Source: Bacteroidales bacterium UBA4360 (GTDB taxonomy: Bacteria > Bacteroidota > Bacteroidia > Bacteroidales > UBA932). Taken from it: a stretch of 64,000 nt of DNA. Below the pieces are notes generated by a model that was given only the letters and a program-made list of their open reading frames with translations, had not been told where the DNA came from and searched no databases. The position numbers and the translations under genes are program-made. Each line of letters opens with the position of its first letter. The first letter of the stretch is position 1. Shown in pieces: positions 57,812-64,000 of this stretch. Location of the stretch: NCBI GenBank assembly GCA_002393945.1, contig DGSO01000011.1, forward strand, positions 62,001 to 126,000. The letters run 5' to 3'.

Positions 57812-58915
57812 TTAGATAATCTTGTCAGTTGCGGTTTCAGTTTCCCAATTAACAACGGCAGGATCGAAGCGGACGGGTTCGCCGGGCTTGATGATGATGT
57901 TGTAGATGTACTTGTAGTTCATCTTCCAGCCGGTGATGGAAGGAACGTAGGTAAGGATGTTGGTCAGAGGGATGGTGACAGTTTCCTCGATAGTGGAAGT
58001 AGACTTGTAGGTGCTCTTGATGGTATAGGTAAGTGAGAACTGTGCCCATGCGTTTGCCGCTGAAAGGTTCTGGGGAAGAACGGAAATCTCGTTGAAGAGG
58101 GTCTTGACATCAGAGACCTTCTGGGCATTGGTGGCGGTCATTTTGTTGGCATTGCCTATAACTGTGGAAGCAAGTTCGCTGTCCTTGTTGTTGGCAACAA
58201 TGGTCCATGCGTAATCCTTGGCTTCGGCCCAGGTCTGGACATTTGCAACAGGAGCGGCCACATTGGCAGCCTGTCCATCAGAGAATGTGAATGTGGCTGT
58301 ACCTTTGTTTGCGTATCCTAATTTGCATGAGTCAACCACAACTTCCCACTGGTAGTCGTCGCTGGGGATTGCATCGGAGGCGTCAAGCTTTACATTGAAA
58401 GTGACTTTGGAAAGCATGTGGTGGAAGAGGGTGGGAACACCGGTTACACCTGCATCGTCAAGGTGATAGGTGGAAACGTTTCCGATGTATTCGTATGCGG
58501 CGTCTGCAACCAGGATGTCGTCTGCTACGTCAATGGTGGCGTCAGTATAGGAGATGGAACCCTCGGCGGTTGCTGTAGGGTTGATAGAACCGGCATAGGA
58601 GAAGAAGTTTACATAACCGGTCTTGGGCCAGTAGTACATGCGGGAAGGCATCCACTGCTTTTCGGTAGCATTCCATGAGATTGTCTCGTTGGCCATGAAT
58701 TCCTGAGTGCTGGCGGCGCCGTTAAGGGTAGTATGTACCCATGAGTTTGTTTTGAATGTGTTGCCGGTGCCAAAGCTTACATTTGCTTTGGTAACGGGGC
58801 TTACGTAATTGGCCACCTCGAAGGTGACGGCTTTGTCGCCGATGGTGTTAACTTCGGACTTGGAGCAAGCGGCAAGTGCAATGACTGCGGCTGCGAAAAC
58901 AAAAAGCTTTTTCAT
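57812..58915 (-). CDS. Fimbrillin family lipoprotein, array member 4
   Basis: 367 residues from MKKLFVFAAAVI (lipobox AAC). It contains VTKANVSFG, MYYWPKTGYVNFFSYAGS, GVPTLFHHMLSKVTFNV and GWKMNYKYIYNI, and ends RFDPAVVNWETETATDKII. The frame is open for 26 further codons upstream across hairpin 2, but the signal peptide fixes this start. Confidence 0.87.
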   Translation of the reverse strand: MKKLFVFAAAVIALAACSKSEVNTIGDKAVTFEVANYVSPVTKANVSFGTGNTFKTNSWVHTTLNGAASTQEFMANETISWNATEKQWMPSRMYYWPKTGYVNFFSYAGSINPTATAEGSISYTDATIDVADDILVADAAYEYIGNVSTYHLDDAGVTGVPTLFHHMLSKVTFNVKLDASDAIPSDDYQWEVVVDSCKLGYANKGTATFTFSDGQAANVAAPVANVQTWAEAKDYAWTIVANNKDSELASTVIGNANKMTATNAQKVSDVKTLFNEISVLPQNLSAANAWAQFSLTYTIKSTYKSTSTIEETVTIPLTNILTYVPSITGWKMNYKYIYNIIIKPGEPVRFDPAVVNWETETATDKII

Positions 58916-58955
58916 TTCTTTAATTGTTAGTTGTTTATAAATTAGTTCTTTGCAC

Positions 58956-58981
58956 CCGGGGGTGGTTTCACCCGCCCCCGG
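58956..58981 (-). other. Intercistronic GC hairpin 2
   Basis: CCGGGGG / CCCCCGG with a 12-nt centre, in the 78-bp gap between members 3 and 4. Confidence 0.5.
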
Positions 58982-58993
58982 ACGGTAATTCAA

Positions 58994-60286
58994 TTAAGCT
59001 GCAGGAACAGTCTGGTCTACAGTAGACTCTGTCTCCCAAGTCTCAACAGCGGGATCGTAGAGAATCTGGCTGGTCTGAGGGTTGATGATAAGGTTGTATA
59101 CATACCTGTGGTTCATCTGCCACTTGTTCCAGGCACCGGTGATTTTGTTGAGCTGGATACCGGTTGCTACGTAAGGATCGCCATAACCGGCATCTTTGAG
59201 CTCATTTACATTCACGGTCTCTGTGGAGATGAGGGCTGCAGTGCCGCCGTCATACTGAGCCTGAGTACCATAGTATGTCTTGATTTCATACTTGAAGGTG
59301 AGTGTAACATCGTCTGCAACAGCCTGAGGCATTACTGCGAAGTAAGTGTCAGCCATGAAGTTGGTGCCTGTGAGCTTAACGGCCTCATTGGTGAGTTTAA
59401 CGTTACCCTTTGCAACATCGGTGTCAAAGATGTCACCGGTTGCATTGCCAAGGTTTGCAGTGAGATAAGTCTGAGTACCTGCGGGGGCGGCCCAAATCTC
59501 GTTTGCGGGTTTGGTCCAGGCTACCTGCGTTGCAGCATTGGTAGAGCTGGTCTGGGTGAGGGAGAACTTGCCGTTATTCTTGATGGTGCCGGAAGCGAGA
59601 GCTACGTCGGTGAGTTTTACCTCCCAGAAGGTGTACTTGTCAGTTGTGCCGTCCTGAACCTTCATGGGGTTCTGCTTTACTGTGAAGCGAACCTTTGCAA
59701 GGGCATGGCGGAAGAGGGTGGGAACACCGTCGTTTGCATCAATCTTGTAGTTCTGTGCTCCGTTGTTGTTCTGCTTGTAGTGATATGCGGCGTCGGCAAA
59801 CATCACATTGTCCTTGAGGGCAACAGTGCGGTCACCCCAAGCGAGAGTGGCTTCTCCGCCGTCGGTGGTGTAGGTGATGGAAGGAGTTACCTGATCGCCG
59901 AAATCATACCAGGAGAAGAAGGAAATGCTACTCTTGGGAGATTTGGGCCAGTAGTAAGGATGAGCGGGTTTCCAAGTCTTTGTGCCGTCAAAGTTGATGC
60001 TTTCAACGTTGCTGTCTCCGGCAACAAAGAAGGCGGCAGGTGCTGCGACAGTTCCGTCGGACTGGGCCGCATGGATGTAAGCTGCGCTCTTGAAGTACTG
60101 ACCTGATGTGATTCCGAGTTCGTCGAGTTCGGAAACGAAGCTGGTCTCGCCAGCCTTGGTCTGGTTGAGGTAAGAAGCAACCTGGAAGCCAATCTCTACG
60201 TCGGGAGTGGTCTCCGCGGTTTCTACCTTGGAGCATGCTACGCTTGCTACAAGCGCTGCTGCTGCGATGATAAAAAGCTTTTTCAT
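58994..60286 (-). CDS. Fimbrillin family lipoprotein, array member 3
   Basis: 430 residues, the longest array member. Lipobox VAC and LNQTKAGE. It contains YYWPKSPKSSISFFSWYDFG, NVMFADAAYH, GVPTLFRHALAKVRFTV and KWQMNHRYVYNLIINP, and ends LYDPAVETWETESTVDQ. Closely similar to member 2, indicating a fairly recent duplication. Confidence 0.87.
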   Translation of the reverse strand: MKKLFIIAAAALVASVACSKVETAETTPDVEIGFQVASYLNQTKAGETSFVSELDELGITSGQYFKSAAYIHAAQSDGTVAAPAAFFVAGDSNVESINFDGTKTWKPAHPYYWPKSPKSSISFFSWYDFGDQVTPSITYTTDGGEATLAWGDRTVALKDNVMFADAAYHYKQNNNGAQNYKIDANDGVPTLFRHALAKVRFTVKQNPMKVQDGTTDKYTFWEVKLTDVALASGTIKNNGKFSLTQTSSTNAATQVAWTKPANEIWAAPAGTQTYLTANLGNATGDIFDTDVAKGNVKLTNEAVKLTGTNFMADTYFAVMPQAVADDVTLTFKYEIKTYYGTQAQYDGGTAALISTETVNVNELKDAGYGDPYVATGIQLNKITGAWNKWQMNHRYVYNLIINPQTSQILYDPAVETWETESTVDQTVPAA

Positions 60287-60337
60287 TTCTATTAGTTGTT
60301 TAATTGTTAATTTCTTTGTTTTGTTTTTCTTTGGTAC

Positions 60338-60363
60338 CCCGGGTCAGGGTCGGCCGGCCCGGG
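60338..60363 (-). other. Intercistronic GC hairpin 1
   Basis: CCCGGG and CCCGGG flank a 14-nt GC-rich loop (GGCCGG palindrome inside) between members 2 and 3. No T-run. Confidence 0.5.
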
Positions 60364-60374
60364 ATAATAATACA

Positions 60375-61601
60375 TTACTGAGGGATGTTTGCTGTAGCAG
60401 CAGGTTCTTCCACCCATGCTTCCACTGCGGGATCGTAGAGGATGGTGTTGGTGGAAGGATCGATGATGATGTTGTAGGTGTACTTGTGGTTCATTTCCCA
60501 AGCGGAGATTGAACCAATCTTGTTGAGCTGGATACCTGTAGCAGTGTAAGGAGCGGTAGGAGCATAAACCGTCACGTTGATGGTCTCGGTGCTTACGGGG
60601 CTTGCGGAACCGATAGCGGTGCCATACTTGTGGGTGATGGTCATCGTGAGGCCGAGGGTAACATCATCGCCGATGGTCTGGGGACGTACTGCAATATAAC
60701 CGTTGCCCATGTAGGTGTCAGGAATGAGGTTTGCAGCCGTTTCAGTAAGGGCTGTTGTGCCAAGAGCCACAGGAGTCTGGAACCATGCGTCAGTTACGTA
60801 GGCAGGAGAAGTTGCATTGGTCCATTTGGCGGAGGTCCAGGGAGTGATGCTTGCAGCAGCGTCGCTGTCGTCAGGGTCTGCACCGGTGAGGGTGAGGGTA
60901 CCATTTGTATGGACCTTGCTGGCAGCAAATGCAACATTACTGAGTTTTACCTCCCAGAAATGATAGTTGCCAGTGTTCTTGCTATCCTCAATCTGGTAGC
61001 AGTCATCCTTGATCTTGGCGGTGAACTTCACCTGGGCAAGAGCGTGGTGGAAGAGGGTGGGAACACCTTCGGTAACACCGTCCTTGCCGTAAGGAGCAGC
61101 GCTGGTGGTGTTCTTTACCTGGTGGAAGGCGATGTCTGCGAAGAGGATGTCGGCCTTTGCGGGGATGGTAACGTTGGTCCATGCCATTTTTGCATCGGTT
61201 CCGCTATAGGTGAGGGTAGGGTCGGCTACGCCGTAGTTGTACCAGGAGAAGAAGTCGATGTTACTCTTGGGAGACTTGGGCCAGTAGTAGTCCTTGGTAG
61301 CGGGAGCCCACTGCTTGGGTGTTGCGTTCCAGGCAATGCTTTCTTCGAAGAAAGTGGCGAAAGTGTGGCCACCGTTACCGTCATCGGCATTGATGTATGC
61401 GTTGCTCTTGAAAGCCTGATTCTCGGTAATGCCGAGATCTTCAAGCTCTTTGAGGAAACCGCCGGCATCAGCCTTGGTCTGGGTGGCGTAGTTGGCAACC
61501 TGGAAGCCGATCTTCACGTCGGGGGTGTCGGCGAGTTCGGTCTTGGAGCAACCCACAGCAGCTACTGCTGCGATTGCGAGGATAGTGTAAAGCTTTTTCA
61601 T
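60375..61601 (-). CDS. Fimbrillin family lipoprotein, array member 2
   Basis: 408 residues; lipobox VGC and ATQTKADAG. It contains YYWPKSPKSNIDFFSWYNYG, ILFADIAFH, GVPTLFHHALAQVKFTA and AWEMNHKYTYNIIIDP, and ends LYDPAVEAWVEEPAATANIPQ. It shares the NxFFSWY variant with members 1 and 3. Confidence 0.87.
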   Translation of the reverse strand: MKKLYTILAIAAVAAVGCSKTELADTPDVKIGFQVANYATQTKADAGGFLKELEDLGITENQAFKSNAYINADDGNGGHTFATFFEESIAWNATPKQWAPATKDYYWPKSPKSNIDFFSWYNYGVADPTLTYSGTDAKMAWTNVTIPAKADILFADIAFHQVKNTTSAAPYGKDGVTEGVPTLFHHALAQVKFTAKIKDDCYQIEDSKNTGNYHFWEVKLSNVAFAASKVHTNGTLTLTGADPDDSDAAASITPWTSAKWTNATSPAYVTDAWFQTPVALGTTALTETAANLIPDTYMGNGYIAVRPQTIGDDVTLGLTMTITHKYGTAIGSASPVSTETINVTVYAPTAPYTATGIQLNKIGSISAWEMNHKYTYNIIIDPSTNTILYDPAVEAWVEEPAATANIPQ

Positions 61602-61632
61602 TGTTAGTTGTGTTTTATTTTGTTTTTGTTTG

Positions 61633-62709
61633 TTATTCTACTGTTACGTTGATATCTTCTTCAAATGACCATTCGGCTTCCACGATGGGGTTCAGGAGGA
61701 TTTCCTTTCCGATGGGGTTGATTGCGATATTGTACGTGTATATCTTGTTGGGAACCCACTGGGTGATTGCTACGTCAGAGGCGTTCTTTATTGTGTTCAT
61801 TACGATGGTGGCAGGGATGTCATTCTCGGTGGCGTTGACGGTTCCGTTGCTCTTGGTGGTTACCGAGTAGGTGAGGACCATCTTGATGCCGTCTCCCAGT
61901 TCCTGGGGAATGAAGCTTCGTTCTGCGAGGACATCGGCATAATCTGTGCCGATGGCGGTGTTGCTGCTTACGAAGACAATCTCGCTCTCGTTGCTGCCGT
62001 TTGCGGTTTTCCAGAGATAGGTGGGGCTTTCGCTGCTGTACCACTGGCGGGTGCCGGTGCTGGCAAGGGGGCTGTTGAGGAGGCTCATGGTTCCCTTCTG
62101 GAATATGCCCTGGAATTTCGCGCTCTGGAGGGTGACTTCGTAGGTGACGTTTGCAAGTTCGGGGTCTGTGAGGGTGGTGGCCTTCAGCTTAACCCTTACG
62201 CGTGAGAGCACGTGGCGGAAGAGGGTGGGAACGCCGGCCGTGTAGTAGGTGTTGGCGTTTGCTCTCTGGAGCCAGGCCTCGTCGGCAATGAGGATGCGGT
62301 CGTTTGCACCCACAGTGCGTGCGTTAATCTGGAAAGAGGTCTCAGTGACGGTGTTGGGCTCGATGTTGGCGCTGCCGTCGTTTGCATACCATGAAACGAA
62401 GTTCAGGTAGCTCTGGGGATGCTTGGGCCAGTAGTAGTCGCGTGAGGGGGTCCAGGTGGCACCGTCCCAGGTAATGGTGGAGGTGAAGTATTCGGAACCC
62501 GCTGCAGCGTCCTCTGTGTGGAGGAAGGACTTGCTCTGGAAGTTGTCAAGGCCTTCGGCGTCGCGATACTCGCTTGTTGCCTTTGTGGTTGCGGCATAGC
62601 TACCCACGGTGTAGGTGATGGCCTCCGGGGTGCCTGCATTCTCTACCCTGGTGCAAGCTGCCATGCTCACCAGGCTTAAGAGAACTGCTATGTCAAACCA
62701 ATTTTTCAT
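61633..62709 (-). CDS. Fimbrillin family lipoprotein, array member 1
   Basis: 358 residues from MKNWFDIAVLLSLVSM (lipobox AAC). It contains ATTKATSEY, YYWPKHPQSYLNFVSWYAND, ILIADEAWL and GVPTLFRHVLSRVRVKL, and ends in a diverged strand (LLNPIVEAEWSFEEDI) lacking the exact DPAV. As first of the array and the most diverged at its C-terminus, it may be a specialised subunit. Confidence 0.85.
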   Translation of the reverse strand: MKNWFDIAVLLSLVSMAACTRVENAGTPEAITYTVGSYAATTKATSEYRDAEGLDNFQSKSFLHTEDAAAGSEYFTSTITWDGATWTPSRDYYWPKHPQSYLNFVSWYANDGSANIEPNTVTETSFQINARTVGANDRILIADEAWLQRANANTYYTAGVPTLFRHVLSRVRVKLKATTLTDPELANVTYEVTLQSAKFQGIFQKGTMSLLNSPLASTGTRQWYSSESPTYLWKTANGSNESEIVFVSSNTAIGTDYADVLAERSFIPQELGDGIKMVLTYSVTTKSNGTVNATENDIPATIVMNTIKNASDVAITQWVPNKIYTYNIAINPIGKEILLNPIVEAEWSFEEDINVTVE

Positions 62710-62739
62710 TATCTGTTTTGTTGTTTTGTTTTTCAATTT

Positions 62740-63831
62740 TTAAAGTACCATTGTTCCTTCTTCTTCCACCCAGTCATCAACCTGGGGCTGGAATCCGCCG
62801 CCTCCGGGGGTGGGCTTTGTGCCGGGATCCGGAACTTCGATGATGTAGTCATCAATGATCAGCCAGTGATACAGGTGGCAGAGTTCCGAGTCAAATACCT
62901 TGTCCAAGTTCACGGGATACTGTAGGAGGTTGCCGGCAGTATCGGTGATATTGAAGGTGACCAGGAGGTCCGAGGTTACCTCGGGAATCTTGCCGAAGGT
63001 GTTGAACACTGCGCAGAGGACGTCCTTGTTCTCTCCTGCGAGGGCTTCGTCCCTGCCCTGGACCATGTCGAAGATGACTGCTGCCGAAGGGTCTACCGTA
63101 CGCTCGTTCAGGCCGATTTTGTTGGACGGTGAGAGACCGGAGATGACGGCTGTTGCGCTGGAGGCGAACTGGCGGCCAACTATGCGGACCTGCAGATAGT
63201 AAGTGTCGACGACCGTGAAGGCTTCTGTCTTGACGATAACCAGGGTGTCGTGGGGAGAGATTCTGACGTTCTTCTCGTTTGCGACAAGGAGGTGCTCAGG
63301 CTCGTAGCGGATGCTGATATCATCGGTTATGGGCTGATCTTCGGCCTTGGTCTTGGTGTACTTGGTCTTGAGATCTTCGGGGATTTCGTCGGTGTAGGCG
63401 AGGATGCTCTCTTCGTTCTCAAGGTATGCCACCTGGGTGGTGGGAGTGTCGAAGTTGTAGACCAGGAAGTTGTAGTTTCCGTGGCTGATACCCAGCGTTC
63501 CGTTGAATACCTTGTTGCCTTCTTCGTCGAAGCCTGCTTCGGAGATGAAGGTTTCGGGCTGGAGCTTCTTCTCTGTGTAAGGGTCGTAAACGAGGACACG
63601 CATGGTTCCGGGATCCAGCTGCTTTACCTTGGGAGCCCAGAGGGACTCTGTGCTGCCGTAAACGCTCACGGATGTACGGATGTTGGTGTTGACGTTTGTG
63701 ACGGTCTTCACGTTGACCTTGATACGGATGCGGACGGCGCTGCTGGGGTCTTCCAGCGGTCTTCTGTGGCAGCCTGCTACAGATAGGATTACCAGGGTTG
63801 CGAGGAGGATATTGCGCATAATCTTACTCAT
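62740..63831 (-). CDS. DUF5119-like lipoprotein of the fimbrial locus
   Basis: 363 residues from MSKIMRNILLATL; lipobox AGC (Cys21) followed directly by HRRPLEDPSSAVRIRI, the typical DUF5119 opening. It shows fimbrillin-like strands and a Pro/Gly linker before the end (GGGGFQPQVDDWVEEE). DUF5119 proteins are regularly encoded just before fimbrillins, and may anchor or start the pilus. Its ATG overlaps the upstream stop by 8 nt (ATGAGTAA). Confidence 0.8.
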   Translation of the reverse strand: MSKIMRNILLATLVILSVAGCHRRPLEDPSSAVRIRIKVNVKTVTNVNTNIRTSVSVYGSTESLWAPKVKQLDPGTMRVLVYDPYTEKKLQPETFISEAGFDEEGNKVFNGTLGISHGNYNFLVYNFDTPTTQVAYLENEESILAYTDEIPEDLKTKYTKTKAEDQPITDDISIRYEPEHLLVANEKNVRISPHDTLVIVKTEAFTVVDTYYLQVRIVGRQFASSATAVISGLSPSNKIGLNERTVDPSAAVIFDMVQGRDEALAGENKDVLCAVFNTFGKIPEVTSDLLVTFNITDTAGNLLQYPVNLDKVFDSELCHLYHWLIIDDYIIEVPDPGTKPTPGGGGFQPQVDDWVEEEGTMVL

Positions 63832-64000
63832 GGCGTGCCTCCTTTTTCCCATAGCTTATGGGGACTACAAGACTCACTTTTGCCTTGGTTGGATACTTGA
63901 AAATGTTGTAGAACGAACCGTCGCCGGCGGGGTCGTGGATGAGCTTGTCGTAGCTGTCGGTAGGGAGGTAATGCCTGAAGTGGGTCTTCATGTAGCCCAT
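63824..64000 (-). CDS. C-terminal end of a DUF3575-like outer-membrane protein (partial)
   Basis: The frame is open to the right edge and ends at TAA (63826-63824). The visible 58 residues include GYMKTHFRHYLP … IFKYPTKAKVSLVVPISYG. This resembles the C-terminus of DUF3575 proteins, whose last strand has a PTKAxVSLVW-like sequence, and DUF3575 genes usually precede DUF5119. The Met at the window edge is internal. Confidence 0.6.
   Translation of the reverse strand: MGYMKTHFRHYLPTDSYDKLIHDPAGDGSFYNIFKYPTKAKVSLVVPISYGKKEARHE

Overview
The window looks like a Bacteroidota chromosome, most likely Bacteroidales. Four signs point there: fimbrillin-type lipoproteins, a TonB receptor paired with a DUF4249 lipoprotein, promoters of the TAnnTTTG type (-33 TTG/TTTG about 19-20 bp upstream), and start codons without Shine-Dalgarno sequences. 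The DNA is fairly GC-rich and Cys lipoboxes are common. Species-level assignment is not possible from the sequence alone.

Layout. 1-4.7 kb: the end of one surface protein and a 1479-residue mosaic lipoprotein. 4.7-11.7 kb: tRNA-Pro, a PanE-like reductase, then a minus-strand run (LytTR regulator, a PurL-like protein, PhoH) and a VanX-type dipeptidase, all interspersed with repeats. 11.7-23 kb: pyruvate phosphate dikinase, an alpha-2-macroglobulin (A2M) family protein, FolC and GroEL/GroES. 23-25 kb: a REP-associated tyrosine transposase (RAYT). 24.6-31 kb: a lipoprotein, TonB receptor and DUF4249 set, a DUF3737 protein and a PatB/MalY aminotransferase with a His/Cys-rich tail. 31-38.7 kb: thioester A2M plus penicillin-binding protein 1C. 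38.8-43.7 kb: a histidine kinase, response regulator and kinase-less sensor operon, then a TIGR02172-type phosphotransferase. 44-46.2 kb: two tandem hicAB modules and a HigA-like regulator. 46.2-64 kb: one long minus-strand fimbrial operon (DUF3575, DUF5119, seven tandem fimbrillins, three larger fimbrial proteins) ending in a strong terminator.

The most striking content is repetitive. A 107-bp element occurs five times with identical geometry: 12-bp terminal inverted repeats of the GTGAAATGCAAG type, 36 bp to a central AAAAGGCTC..GAGCCTTTT hairpin of 34 bp, then 37 bp. Two copies flank the RAYT gene and four of the five touch a stop codon. This is a good candidate for a RAYT with its cognate elements, which probably also serve as transcription terminators. 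A second, composite element (GC-rich palindromes plus a 52-bp minisatellite) occurs three times, each starting at the 3' end of a transcription unit, with a fourth partial copy translated inside pbpC. Further short palindromic repeats have entered folC, the thioester A2M gene and pbpC without breaking the frame.

The fimbrial proteins share a TKA tripeptide shortly after the lipidated Cys and, in the seven-member array, a C-terminal DPAVxxW strand. Both features fit protease-activated, strand-exchange (type V-like) pilus assembly. At least eight genes have an ATG only 2-8 nt after the -7 box, suggesting leaderless mRNAs.
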